Positions 36,101 to 43,112 of a stretch of DNA of 64,000 nucleotides are shown here, one piece after another. Positions within the stretch are counted from its first letter, which is position 1. Every line of letters begins with the position of its first letter. Made by a program: the position numbers and the translations under genes. Where the stretch lies: positions 78,513,539 to 78,577,538 of the forward strand of contig CM051519.1 in the NCBI GenBank assembly GCA_028015205.1, read 5' to 3'. The notes beneath the pieces are model-generated. The model was not told the origin of the DNA, ran no database searches, and saw nothing but the letters and a program-made list of their open reading frames with translations. The DNA comes from Mytilisepta virgata (Eukaryota > Mollusca > Bivalvia > Mytilida > Mytilidae).

Positions 36101-38243
36101 AATTAGACAGCAAAATAAAAAAGACCACAATTAAATCTCACGTTTTTGTACTATGAAGTAATTTGGTATGTCCTTTGAACAAATAACATTTAAAAATAAC
36201 CCGAAGCTTTTCTAAATTTGATTAATAATTATGTTTTCGATTACAGACTATTACGACAGAAGCTTTGCTGTTGGCAATGGTAAACTTATTGTATGTGATG
36301 TGAACCCCAAGGAGTAAGTAAATATTGTACTGTCCATACATTGTTTTCACGTTGTGCTTTTTATTTATTTATTTATTTATTTGCCTAGTTTTGCCTTTTA
36401 TTCAGATTACTGCCAACCTATATACGACTTTCATTTAGATGATAGAATAAAAGTAGAATTTAACAAGATGCATTTCTTATTGCCTCGAGCTGTTAAATTT
36501 ATTGGCACGTGGTTTGTGGTATACTAAGGCTTATTTTCGAATTTTGTATATCTGCTACAGATGAAATTTTGTATATTTTAGAGATAGGCCAGTTTGTCAC
36601 TCTACCGTAACTGGATCAGATTGGACAAGTACGTATACACAATGTTTAATACAAATGTTGGGAGGAGGTTAAAGTATATATTGTATAAAAGCAAATGCAA
36701 TTACGATTTACTTTTGTTCCATCAACATTGTTTAGTCCAAAGTTAATCACATCATGAAAAATAATACAATTGTTGCTGCATAAGTTGAATGAGAATACGA
36801 TTATGTTAACCTTTAACCTTTAACCTTTACAGACGTCGTTCACTGCATGCTAATATAACATACATGCATTTCTATCTATACAAGAAACAGCAAGTAGATT
36901 TATATTCTAAAGCATGAAGCTTATGTTGAAGCAAAGTATTAGTACTTGTATCTTCAAAGCATGAAATATATTGGTCTACCTTGTGATATACTTTAATTAA
37001 TTAGCTTTGAGCGTTTTTTTTTGTCAGGTAAATTACTTTTGTTTTGTATTTTCTTTTCCAACAACTTAAATATGTGATAAATAAATTATAACATAGCACC
37101 TTGTATTATAACTCAACCCCAATCAAACCTTTTGCTAAAGCCCGCAATAGGATGTGGCAGTGTCGAGGTGGTACTTGTACACTGTCCAATATGGAAAATG
37201 ACATTTAATTATCTATAATTATGATGTATTTATTTATACAAAAATTAGATTATAAAATTTTATTTAGGTTTGAGTCGTGTCCTTGGTAGTCTAGCTGGAT
37301 ATGATCCAGATGACAACAAATGGTTTGGATATGCTAGTGACAAAACAACAACACTTATGAGTACAGATGAAGGTGACACGTGGACTTCAGTATCCCGTGA
37401 CACATACCTGTTATCTAGGGACAAGACGTCATTCCAGTTTGCCAAGCGTGTACCATGGATAACGACAAATCTAGATAACCCGTCAGCGCCTAATTCAAAT
37501 TATCAAATATCCAACTGGGGAGGTAAGTTCCTTAGAACCAAAGTTTTTTTTTATCTTTGAATATTCTCAAAATTTAATTCTTAAACAATTTTGTTGTAGT
37601 TTGGGTATAGCTTTGCATTACAGTTACAGATTTTATAATCATGGAAATTGACAAGGCCCAAGGGTGTTTTGTTTCAATAGAAACAAAACTTATATTTGTA
37701 TACGTATAATCCCATTCTCTAAAAAAAGAGAATATTATCCATAGAGTCGAATGTTAACTGCAAACGATTTCGTTCTCGAAAGCTAGGAGTTATATATCTT
37801 AAGCGCTTACTCACAAGATGTAGGATTAGCAGTTTCGACTAATTTTAACAAGTCCCAAACTGGTTGGGAAATTTTGTAAATGGTGATATATGAACTGTAA
37901 GTCATAAACTGCTACAGAAGCGTTATAACTTTCCCTATCAACATAATACTAGATTATAAATGCTTATGTGAAAAACAAAGCTAAGAGTTTGCAGAAGGCG
38001 GTAAAGGAGAATACATGTATTTCGTCGATTTCGACTCATCAGTTGTGCTTTAATACTGTAATTCTGCATAGAAAAGTACTTAAATCTTTAGTAAAATGAA
38101 ATAGCTCTTTAGATATGTGACCAATACTGTCCTATTCATTACATGACGTTTCATTTCATATTTCAGCAACATATAATGGTATGATGCAACAGTCGGTTGG
38201 CTTATGGACTTTGAAACTGGAATGGGAGCAGTGTTGCGTATAG
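191..38243 (+). CDS. Large modular extracellular protein: EGF, cadherin, repeat modules, F5/8C, Asp-box (5' partial, 26 exons)
   Basis: Exons: 191-276, 2059-2489, 6953-7222, 9273-9485, 10049-10349, 11513-11703, 12866-13357, 15715-15974, 16304-16544, 17756-18047, 18382-18587, 18916-19181, 21539-21629, 22152-22307, 22997-23324, 25295-25532, 25752-25923, 26659-26881, 27351-27467, 29566-29789, 30234-30402, 35898-35936, 36247-36313, 36582-36628, 37268-37522, 38167-38243. All junctions are AG/GT and the phases agree from end to end, giving 1816 codons and a stop. The domains seen are extracellular adhesion or recognition types with many N-glycosylation sequons. No transmembrane helix or signal peptide is visible; the N-terminus lies upstream of the window. 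The overall family is not recognised. A secreted or cell-surface adhesion role is inference from EGF, cadherin and discoidin content. The last exon is the least certain. Confidence 0.85.
412..466. repeat. A-rich AAAAC simple repeat
   Basis: Short tandem (C)AAAA/CAAA tract in the first visible intron. The rest of that intron (277-2058) shows nothing I can name. Confidence 0.7.
2059..2489 (+). CDS. Exon: single cadherin repeat (residues 29-172)
   Basis: The exon joins the EGF exon in phase 1 and opens with NNYAPEF, the usual cadherin start, although the preceding calcium-binding DxND is replaced by NN. Later landmarks are VIDKDQ, FTINPKDGSISL and YLLELNVRDK, matching the DxD, DxxxGxI and LxVxAxD positions of cadherin repeats. 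A Cys-containing insert (CEGNKDCPC) before the HYFSID strand is unusual. About 30 residues after the repeat form a linker. It ends in phase 0 before GTAAGT. Only one cadherin repeat is visible; more may lie upstream. Confidence 0.8.
3388..3990. repeat. Minisatellite, unit about 33-35 bp
   Basis: Some seventeen degenerate direct copies of a unit reading roughly TTAGTCAGCGTTAGTGG followed by TCTGTCTTGATCTCAAG. Located in the 2490-6952 intron. Units vary by small deletions and substitutions; no spacer-repeat alternation is present. Confidence 0.85.
5468..5597. repeat. Foldback element with ~55-bp arms
   Basis: The arms 5468-5523 and 5543-5597 are inverted copies with few mismatches (core arm GACACAATGTGAAGCTTTTT against its reverse complement with one change). 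The loop reads GAGTGAGCGTAGCGAAC. A half copy of the arm is found at about 48495-48530. Confidence 0.75.
6294..6572. mobile_element. MITE-like element with TTAA-flanked inverted ends
   Basis: Ends TTAAGGTATTCGGACCA and the reverse complement of TGGTCCGGATACCTTAA face each other over 279 bases with one mismatch. TTAA at both outer ends is the target duplication of piggyBac-type elements. No coding capacity. Lies in the cadherin-D1 intron. Confidence 0.55.
6953..9485 (+). CDS. Module D1 (two exons, residues 173-333)
   Basis: Exons 6953-7222 and 9273-9485, both phase 0 at each end. This is the first of the tandem modules, 161 residues long. It has the first Cys of the conserved C-x12-C pair (ILCDIVV) but Thr at the second position. 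The second half starts at the IDFGTV strand, has a local YCNTIDEC cysteine pair, and ends in the shared VWVGQ motif. The 2.05 kb intron between the halves contains a 46-base poly(A) run. Module family not recognised; a beta-sandwich fold is a guess from the alternating hydrophobic pattern. Confidence 0.75.
9106..9151. repeat. Poly(A) run, 46 bases
   Basis: Uninterrupted A run in the D1 intron. Could be the tail of an old retroposed insertion on the + strand, but no recognisable body precedes it. The rest of the intron holds nothing else I can name. Confidence 0.8.
9590..9860 (-). mobile_element. Retroelement 3' tail fragment (minus orientation)
   Basis: Read on the minus strand, this matches with divergence the tail at 24180-24420: GGTGCACCTGATATCACTCC, GGTTTTTAGTGGGAGTTC, then a T/G-rich stretch. 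It sits in the D1-D2 intron and appears 5'-truncated. Confidence 0.5.
10049..11703 (+). CDS. Module D2 (two exons, residues 334-497)
   Basis: Exons 10049-10349 (ends phase 1) and 11513-11703 (ends phase 0). The module is 164 residues. It is the clearest example of the pattern: a PTFNFTGTT opening strand, the C-x12-C motif CSAKVKSIGDNFKC, the GHLTIGKVINKG strand at the exon junction, then the second half ending with QIWAGQL. It matches D1, D3, D4, D5 and D6 in length and motif order. Confidence 0.85.
10509..10690. repeat. Tandem duplication, unit about 83 bp
   Basis: Two full units start at CATTGCTACACATGAATTG and CATTGCTACACACAAATTG, with the start of a third at about 10675. Located in the D2 internal intron. 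Confidence 0.8.
11872..11908. repeat. Short direct duplication
   Basis: ATTTTACCAACTTTACAG occurs twice in succession. The rest of the 11704-12865 intron shows no feature I can name. Confidence 0.7.
12866..13357 (+). CDS. Module D3 in one uninterrupted exon (residues 498-661)
   Basis: A single 492-base exon, phase 0 on both sides, encodes the whole 164-residue module. It contains the C-x12-C motif CTISIKSVGGNMPC, the GTLKIGSITN strand, and the NKITFEIIVTP strand of the second half. The other modules have an intron just after the G-x-[LI]-x-[FIM]-G-x-[VI]-x-N strand; here that intron is absent, most simply by intron loss. The WVGQ position is degenerate. Confidence 0.88.
14065..14226 (+). mobile_element. 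Dispersed repeat A, copy 1 (retroelement 3' region)
   Basis: Shares GGGCCAGCTGAAGCCCTCC, GAAGACCCATTGGTGGTCTT, TTGTTGTCTCTTTGG and TTTCCATTCTCTATTCTA with the copies at 41558-41770 and 50196-50410, which lie in the opposite orientation. Located in the D3-D4 intron. Confidence 0.75.
15398..15525. repeat. Inverted repeat with ~18-bp arms
   Basis: AATTAGATATCGCTTG at 15401 and its exact reverse complement at about 15507 flank a 90-base interior. Possibly the end of a larger degenerate element; no target duplication identified. Confidence 0.45.
15715..16544 (+). CDS. Module D4 (two exons, residues 662-828)
   Basis: Exons 15715-15974 (phase 2 end, weak donor GTTGTA) and 16304-16544 (phase 0 end, GTAAGA). 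The module is 167 residues and has CRARMTSAGKNLPC as the C-x12-C motif, then the RTILNIPKVCN strand and the KIWVGQL motif. The internal intron lies earlier in the module and in a different phase than in D2 and D5. Confidence 0.85.
16952..17425. mobile_element. MITE with ~40-bp inverted ends and an internal palindromic satellite
   Basis: The ends begin TATGGCAAGCCGTTTTAC and match as inverted copies over about 42 bases (16952-16993 and 17384-17425). ATCTAA directly flanks both sides (16946-16951, 17426-17431) as a 6-bp target duplication. The interior is some twenty ~20-bp units built around the palindrome AGATATCT with AT-rich spacers. No coding potential: the long minus-strand ORF inside is low-complexity. 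Located in the D4-D5 intron. Confidence 0.8.
17756..18587 (+). CDS. Module D5 (two exons, residues 829-994)
   Basis: Exons 17756-18047 (phase 1 end) and 18382-18587 (phase 0 end, GTATGT). The module is 166 residues. It contains CGLRLKEVGDNYPC, then SILNMGVITNTG at the exon junction, and SLIFEVIVKLSS in the second half. The final strand lacks the WVGQ motif. Confidence 0.85.
18916..22307 (+). CDS. Module D6 (three exons, residues 995-1165)
   Basis: Exons 18916-19181 (phase 2 end), 21539-21629 (phase 0 end, GTTTGC) and 22152-22307 (phase 0 end). The module is 171 residues with the C-x12-C motif CDAAVISVGSHFPC, then the NDIATIDLGYVC strand on the small middle exon, and QIYVAQINLTVTDS at the end. 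A second intron splits the later half, unlike the other modules. The 2.36 kb first intron is plain AT-rich DNA with no element I recognise. Confidence 0.8.
22997..25532 (+). CDS. Module D7, divergent (two exons, residues 1166 to about 1354)
   Basis: Exons 22997-23324 (phase 1 end) and 25295-25532 (phase 2 end, GTACGT). The pattern of the modules is kept (MRLVSTGDNIKC, then GYLDFGVVTNAG at the junction) but the first Cys of C-x12-C is Lys, while an extra Cys follows in STQDTCEND. The second half continues directly into the next segment and lacks the phase-0 boundary that ends D1-D6. The intron between the halves holds a retroelement tail and a hammerhead ribozyme motif. Confidence 0.78.
23972..24154 (+). 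pseudogene. Retroelement ORF tail (reverse-transcriptase C-terminal region), truncated
   Basis: Sixty residues containing LLSQKLLNQGF, SLKKFYGRHHELIDHYSV and MMLDLFPL before a stop. This resembles the region following the catalytic domain in invertebrate reverse-transcriptase ORFs. No upstream catalytic motif is visible, so it is a 5'-truncated copy. The lineage is uncertain. It lies within the D7 intron in sense orientation. Confidence 0.45.
24155..24420 (+). mobile_element. Retroelement 3' untranslated tail
   Basis: Immediately follows the ORF tail and carries GAGCAGGAACTGCTTACCC, GGAGCACCTGGGTTCACTCC and a T/G-rich end. Its diverged relative at 9590-9860 shows it is a repeated unit. Confidence 0.5.
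24921..24964 (+). ncRNA. Hammerhead ribozyme motif (type I), apparently intact
   Basis: Core and stems are all in order: stem I GCACTG pairs with CAGTGC; conserved CTGATGA (24927-24933); stem II GTTG/CAAC with a five-base TCAGT loop; conserved GAAA (24947-24950); then the 8-base palindrome ATGGCCAT, which makes a minimal stem III; predicted cleavage after the ATA triplet at 24958. Short stem III is typical of hammerheads in Penelope-like elements and small metazoan retroposons. It is in the sense strand of the D7 intron. Confidence 0.75.
25752..26881 (+). CDS. Beta-rich segment after the modules (two exons, residues about 1355-1486)
   Basis: Exons 25752-25923 (phase 0 end) and 26659-26881 (phase 1 end). 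The segment includes NASVLFYLPPYLAHSSLTAN, which is reminiscent of the LP-x-x-L strand in DUF11-like and integrin-leg sandwiches, and several NxS/T sequons. It may be an eighth, strongly diverged module or a separate sandwich; I cannot tell. It leads directly into the discoidin domain. Confidence 0.7.
26182..26590. repeat. Direct duplication, unit about 105 bp, second copy interrupted
   Basis: Copy one (26182-26287) and copy two (26314-26588) share TGTAACAATTTGATGTTC, ATGTAATGTCGGAAAGTG and AAGTCTAATACCTG. Copy two is split by the MITE at 26386-26551. Confidence 0.85.
26386..26551. mobile_element. TA-flanked MITE (Tc1/mariner type), 166 bp
   Basis: Inverted ends starting CTGTAAATTCGGAAATTATT match over 23 bases with one mismatch. 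TA lies outside both ends. The neighbouring duplicate copy lacks the insertion and reads CATTATTTCAAAG, giving the empty site directly. Confidence 0.85.
27351..30402 (+). CDS. F5/8 type C (discoidin) domain (three exons, residues about 1486-1656)
   Basis: Exons 27351-27467, 29566-29789 and 30234-30402. The domain begins CGASLGMEDGRIDDCQI, the standard start of F5/8C domains (C-x-x-x-LGM-x-x-G-x-I-x-D-x-QI), continues with the VVAWSAF and YFQVYFGN strands, TYSDDGYAW, and LVEARFLRIYI, and closes with KFGLFGC. Such domains bind lipid headgroups or carbohydrate, and often act in cell adhesion or extracellular recognition. The first intron contains a copy of a dispersed element with internal tandem units (27.9-29.3 kb). 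Confidence 0.9.
27890..29285. mobile_element. Dispersed repeat B, copy 1 (~1.4 kb with internal tandem units)
   Basis: Starts with CTCAAGAGCTTGTTTCGCTC and ends with CCTTTGGGTCAGGTTAGCTA. The first part repeats a unit with GTTCGGCTGTGGCGGCCATC at 28001, 28168, 28333 and 28422 (spacing about 167, 165 and 89). The rest matches the copy at 53947-55294. It fills most of the intron inside the discoidin domain. ORFs in it are not convincing. Confidence 0.8.
29298..29450. repeat. Tandem duplication, unit about 83 bp
   Basis: Two units share CTCA-AGATATCACAA / TTTGTCA-AGAGAAATG and AAGGACTATCG. Located just after repeat B. Confidence 0.65.
30552..30724. mobile_element. Possible small MITE
   Basis: ACAGTCAAACCTG at the left and CAAGTTTGACTC at the right form short imperfect inverted ends around repeated AAAGGACAC / AAAGGGCAC words. 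A TA precedes the left end. Confidence 0.35.
32155..32475 (+). pseudogene. Mutator-like transposase N-terminal fragment
   Basis: A 106-residue ORF starts MASRLKGRFIKTSERKRRKD, a basic N-terminus, and continues to RGCSWCGEKLNFTDI and GGLGSFLL, which resembles the first half of the zinc-binding region (CxxC then GLGS) in invertebrate Mutator-like transposase ORFs. The second cysteine pair is missing and no catalytic domain follows: the sequence runs into a GC microsatellite. Identification rests on motif memory only. Confidence 0.45.
32481..32546. repeat. GC-rich (GGGCGGC)n microsatellite
   Basis: Pure G/C tract in otherwise AT-rich DNA, directly after the truncated transposase-like ORF. Confidence 0.95.
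32552..33052. repeat. Tandem repeat, unit about 180 bp, nearly three copies
   Basis: Units start at GGGTACCTATTTTGTG, at 32552, 32730 and 32912 (178 and 182 bases apart); the third is truncated at about 33052. Copies are nearly identical, so the array is recent. Confidence 0.9.
34985..35125. repeat. Foldback element with ~43-bp arms
   Basis: GTTATCTACGTTTATTGCCG at the left and CGGCTATAAACGTAGATAAC at the right are near-perfect inverted copies extending to TTGTACCACCC / GGGTGGTACAA. The ~55-base interior can fold further through AGCAC/GTGCT. Confidence 0.75.
35898..36628 (+). CDS. Three short linker exons after the discoidin domain
   Basis: Exons 35898-35936, 36247-36313 and 36582-36628. 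They are 39, 67 and 47 bases with phases 1/1, 1/2 and 2/1, which fit the flanking exons exactly. They encode DICLVAPKRAHPT, then AVGNGKLIVCDVNPKE, then DRPVCHSTVTGSDWT. Three Cys residues may pair. Because they are so short, their support is mainly splice sites and phase. Confidence 0.6.
37268..38243 (+). CDS. C-terminal region with an Asp-box (two exons) and stop
   Basis: Exons 37268-37522 and 38167-38243. The first encodes a Gly/Asp/Trp-rich stretch with DPDDNKWFGYASDKTTTLMS followed by STDEGDTW, a fit to the Asp-box (BNR) motif S-x-D-x-G-x-T-W; only one copy is seen. The second is joined in phase 1, gives ATYNGMMQQSVGLW and ends LEWEQCCV with TAG at 38241. The terminal exon is less certain than the first; another acceptor lies at 44080. 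Confidence 0.65.
38009..38042 (-). ncRNA. Hammerhead-like core (candidate, no adjacent stem I)
   Basis: On the minus strand CTGATGA (38042-38036) is followed by a 4-bp stem II GTCG/CGAC with an AAAT loop, GAAA, and the palindrome ATACATGTAT as stem III. Stem I does not pair next to the core; more distal TAAAG/CTTTA and GCAGAA/TTCTGC could form an interrupted stem. Likely a decayed copy or chance. It lies antisense in the last intron of the large gene. Confidence 0.35.
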
Positions 38244-38249
38244 ACCTCA

Positions 38250-38255
38250 AATAAA
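38250..38255 (+). terminator. Possible polyadenylation signal AATAAA
   Basis: AATAAA begins seven bases after the proposed TAG stop. A 3' UTR this short is unusual, so the signal may be fortuitous or a more distal site may be used. Confidence 0.3.
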
Positions 38256-40340
38256 AACACAACCACAAAAAAAATGGCGCCATTTATGATTTAGAATGTG
38301 TGATTATAACAAATATACATTTGTAGAATTCAAATTATATACTATTACACGATTCCAGTAATATTATGGGCGTCAGTAAGAGATATGCAATGTTTATAGA
38401 TGTTATTTTAGAACATACATTTGTTATGCATTTTTAGTATTCCGCCACAAGGTAAATTATCTAGCATTGAATTTTGTTTCTAATTATTTACATAAACTTA
38501 CCATTTTGTACAGAGATCCATTCAGTCATTTATCACTAACAGTAAACTAAATTTTCCACTTCACAGTTTGGAATTTGATTTGTATGTATTGCAATTGATA
38601 GTTAAAAAATTCTTGAAATGATATTACCATATACTTATTTAAGTTACCTATCTTGTCTGATGTTTCAATTCTTAAAAACAAAACTTTTGATCGCAGGTAT
38701 CAACATCTAGTTTTTTTTTAATTTTTTCTCTACAATATCGCGACTTCCATGGCACAAAGACTTGTCTTTCATTTTATCGCAGAAATAAACTCAAAACAAA
38801 CAAATTTCGTATAACAGCTATGTCCACAATTTAATGATCGGTTTTATACATTGAGATTAGCTTGTTGCAGAGAATACTGCAATAAACTAGATCCATGTCC
38901 AATGATTCTATTTTTCGGTATGCAAACGGGGGTCGATCTAAACGTGTTTTTTATGCATGGAATTGGGAATTTCTGAGAGATCAGTTTGCATCTAGACCTA
39001 TTACGAGTTTAATTAGAAAGTTTTGATACTGTGAAATTTATAAAAAAAAAAAGTAGCTCTTAATTTTTTTATCGACAACATTACAGAGTGACGTCACGTG
39101 ACTTTACAGTTTTGATATTGCTAATATGACCTCCTGTAATCTGTTACCAAAAATATCAGACAGAAGGATCAAAGAATAAATGCCGAAAAGTAAATCGAAA
39201 TATAATTAAGAAATTATTTGTACGAGTCTTCTTAACAACTTCAACCTCGTCAACATCCATGAACTGTAACCGATTTTTATTGTGAAGCGGAGTACTTACA
39301 ATGATTCACTATGGATCAGCATGTGTTTTATTTGTATTATTACGTTATTTCTTTTATCTTTTTGTATTATAAGGTATATATAGAGAATCTAATAATTTTC
39401 TGATGAAAAAAATAGATTAGCTATCATGTGTTGCTTTGGAAAAAACTTTAACATTTTAAGGAAGCTGTCTTAATGGAAAAGTTAAACCATTGATAATTTT
39501 TTTTTTTTTTTTAAATCATGTTTGTGTTTGCTTTTCATTTTCAACTTGCATACTTCGTCAACAAGCGGTACAGACCACAAAAAACTCAATGTATTAATGA
39601 TCAACATACCTTAAAAAGTATTAAAAAATCCGTCCAAATAAATTGTTAGTAACCATACACGAAATATTTTTTTAATCGTTAAAATAAAATGTATAATACA
39701 AGCCGCAAATAAATGTACAACAGTTGAAACAGTAGCAATCTGCGCAATCCATATATCAGATGGTGACAAACAAGATTTTTATTATGCACAGACTACTAAA
39801 TCTTGAAGCGTGAAAGTGGTCCAAAACTCTTGACATCACAAAAGTGAAACAATAGCCTAACGTCTTAGTAGACAGAGCTCAGTGGAATCTCGTTTATTGT
39901 GTGTTGCTACTGGTTCTATTTTGACTCTGTATAATCTTTTTGACTGACGAAACTTTTAATCATTTTGGAGGATTAGCTACGGATAGTAAAATAAAACATA
40001 TCAGTTGGGTCAAAATATATTACATATGAAAATACCTTGATTAAAAATGTTAAATTACTTTTGTAATCAAACCATTTTTCCAACATAACCATAGAGTGAT
40101 GTCATTTGATGTCTCCGTTTTGATAAATTTCTAGATCAGATATCGAGCCGACCTAGTATGTTTCTTACGTTTTCTTAAAACTATCTACTATTCATGGACT
40201 TTTTTTCATTCACATTATGGGAGTAAATAAGTTGTATTCTAATCGAAAAAAAAATCGTTCAAGCATTCTAATATTTGCTACCATTAGTCTTATATTTTGT
40301 TTTCTTCTGGTTTAATTCTTTTAAAGTTTACTCTTGGCAA
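38256..40340. other. Intergenic, no feature recognised
   Basis: AT-rich sequence with short homopolymer runs. No exon chain, RNA gene or clear repeat was found on either strand. Confidence 0.5.
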
Positions 40341-40341
40341 T

Positions 40342-40343
<2 letters not shown>

Positions 40344-40385
<42 letters not shown>

Positions 40386-40397
40386 GGGGGGGGGGGG
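40344..40397. repeat. Poly(T)41 followed by poly(G)13
   Basis: Adjacent homopolymer runs with no interruption; length may be affected by sequencing error. Confidence 0.9.
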
Positions 40398-40849
40398 TAA
40401 GATATTTTTTTTTACTTCTTTTTTGACAGTTTTGTAATAATGTTATGTTATAGTTAGGACACCGTTACACATCACTCTGTGGTTAAATATTGAATTCAAT
40501 TCCCCAAAATCAGTTTCTTTGTAAGTTGCTTAACAAAGAAATAAGTACATGTATATATAATGTTAAAATGTTATAATGTCACTTGTTGAATAAAATAATC
40601 TGCTCTTTCTCAAATACTTGTTATTTTTGTACGCTATGGATCCTGTATTACACGTTGTGATCCGTGTCAAACAGAGCATTCCGTCACCTGCAAAATTTCA
40701 GCACCCTTGATATATGGCATTCTCACTCTCTAAAACTGGTGTTATTTTCTTGTCTAGTTTTTCACGTTTGTCATAGTATCGACCTCAGTTCCTTTTATAA
40801 TTACATGTGGTATCTATTCATTACTAAAGCTATATTTCCAGTAATTTCC

Positions 40850-41225
40850 CTAGGCACCTGTGGCGGCTCAACCAATAGAGCTGCCTAGCGCGTCCCCAGG
40901 TGCCGTATAGGGGGCAACCTCTCGTTAGAGGGTTGTCAGGTCATAATACGGAAAGCCTGACCATAGTGGGTAACGTGTTTGGAGAATGCCACACTCCCTG
41001 CACGCTTAAGATCCTTTCTGTAGTTAGAGTAGGCTGATGGCCACTACAGAAGGCTAAATTATCCGACCGTACCCAACCATCCTCCTTTTACAGTGGAAGG
41101 AGTCCCATCCCACCCCCTATTTGAATTGTTTGATAAATTGAACTGGTTCTCGTCCTGAAGATGCTTGAAATATTTTCCACTGGGCGTTAAGCAACAGTCA
41201 ATCAAGCAATCAATCATCAATCCAG
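40850..41225 (+). mobile_element. SINE-like element with ATCA-rich 3' tail
   Basis: GC-richer block that starts near GGCACCTGTGGCGGCTCAAC and ends ACTGGGCGTTAAGCAACAG followed by CAATCAAGCAATCAATCATC. A conserved GCGTTAAGCAAC end followed by an ATCA tail is a common ending of molluscan SINEs. The Pol III boxes are not clear. Confidence 0.5.
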
Positions 41226-41557
41226 TTAATTCCATTTAAACCAGTTACAGTGTAACAAGTGTGCGACAAGTGATAAGCATGAACATAACAACAAGATAGA
41301 CTAGTAACAGTTTTAAAATCAAACTACTTAATCTATTGCCAAGACGAAGAGGTACTATGATCATATCCATTGTAGATCGACAAATGATGGACAAAAAATT
41401 TTGTGAAAGATTAAACATGACGTCACAAAATTCAGCACTTAAAGCGAGACTGTAAATATTACATTTTAACAAGTCAATCGTCCTATACGACCTGTTCTTT
41501 AAGACAATGTCTGTACCAATCCAGACTATCTTGACTCTCTTTTGATTCTTTAGAATA

Positions 41558-41770
41558 GAGAATGGAAACGGGGAATGTGTCAAAGAGACAACAACCCGAC
41601 CATAGAGCAGAAAACAGCTCAAGGTTACCAATGGGTCTTCAACGCAGCGGGAAAATCCCACACCCGGAGGCGGGCTTCAGTTGGCCCCTAAACAATAATG
41701 TATACTAGTTCAGTAAAATGGACGGCACACTAAACTCCGAAACATAAACATGAACCAAAATTAAAAAACC
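41558..41770 (-). mobile_element. Dispersed repeat A, copy 2
   Basis: Contains TAGAATAGAGAATGGAAACG, GTCAAAGAGACAACAACCCG, AATGGGTCTTCAAC and CCCGGAGGCGGGCTTCAG. Aligns with copy 3 at 50196 and, inverted, copy 1 at 14065. Confidence 0.8.
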
Positions 41771-43070
41771 GTGGTATATTTAGAAACGTAATAATCAAAA
41801 TATGAAACATCTGTGATAGTACTAATTCAAAACAGAAAAAGGGATCTTTTTATACATTATTGCAATCATTTTAATGTGTTTATGAAGGATTGTCGACGGT
41901 AAAGACTAAAGAAAACTATATTTACAAAAAACTAATTTAGCCGTATCTTTTTTAAATTCAGTCTAAGCAGACTGACATTCTTGTTTAGGTTGATTTTTCT
42001 GATTTTACCAAAGATTCCGTTTTAACCCCACCACTGCTCAGTTTCTGTACCAAGTCAGACTATCCTGACTTTCTGTTGTTTCCATGTTTGTATTTTGAAC
42101 TCTTTTGTTTTATTTTTTTGTAAAGGGTTGGTGTGTCATTGCTGATCAGAATTTTAGCCCTGATTACATACAAATCGATAATTGTTTATTCTTTCATCAT
42201 CTAATCACATAGCTATATAATTATGAAAGTGTATTCATATAGGTACAAAATATCAAAGAATTTGACAATTTATAGGTAATGTACTTATAATTTCAGAGTT
42301 TTTTTTAAGTACATTTGTATATTGTCACGCAGCTTCTAAATGTTTAAATGTAAACATAGCCAATGTTTTATCGGGCGTCTTTTGTTACTTTAGCTTAAAT
42401 TTTATTGTCCTGAAGGTATATGTTTTCGTTGTAGTATCTTTATGCTTTGTAAAGTATAAATTGCTATTGTTTTCTGTACATAAAGAATTTATTCTATCTT
42501 TGATCACTGGCGATTTGTCAACGTGCGTCACAGATTGTTTTTTTTTTAATTGAACATAATGCTGGGAACAAAGATTCTGTTATGTACACAGTGCTTAAAA
42601 GATTTGTGTGGTAGCTGATCTGATGAATAGCCAATATTTTATTAAATTATATACAAAAAAATAGGCCAGTTTGACAAGTAAATATACAAATTAAATAAAT
42701 TAATTTAACATATTAACTGAGTAAGCTAGTAACGCGTATTTACCAATAATATAGAAACGCATATGTACCTCCCAACTGGAGAACATACTAGCCAATGCTA
42801 TTTCGGCCTCTTATTAAAGCATTTTTAAATCAGTTTTATTGTAGATTGATAGCGAGCGCAGCGAGCGCTATAGGAGCATATGCATTTCTACATATGGATC
42901 ATTTAAAGTAAATCTCATTTTGTTGTGGCCTCTTATCGTGATTGTATTGTCAAAATAAGAATTCAACAGACCAGAGATAATATTAAATTTATTTCATTAA
43001 CAAATTAAATTCGGTTAATCATAATTTGTTGTAATAAAACTTATCACAAAATACCGAAAGAAATTTGATG

Positions 43071-43112
43071 CACTGTATGGCCATTTCGTTGACTGACTAC
43101 TCATCAGCAGTG
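43071..43112 (-). ncRNA. Hammerhead ribozyme motif, second copy with a stem II mismatch
   Basis: On the minus strand: stem I CACTG/CAGTG, CTGATGA, stem II GTAG/CAAC (one A-A mismatch), the same TCAGT loop, GAAA, palindrome ATGGCCAT and the ATA cleavage triplet. Apart from the stem II change, a shortened stem I and flanking divergence it equals the motif at 24921, so both come from one repeat family. Confidence 0.65.
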
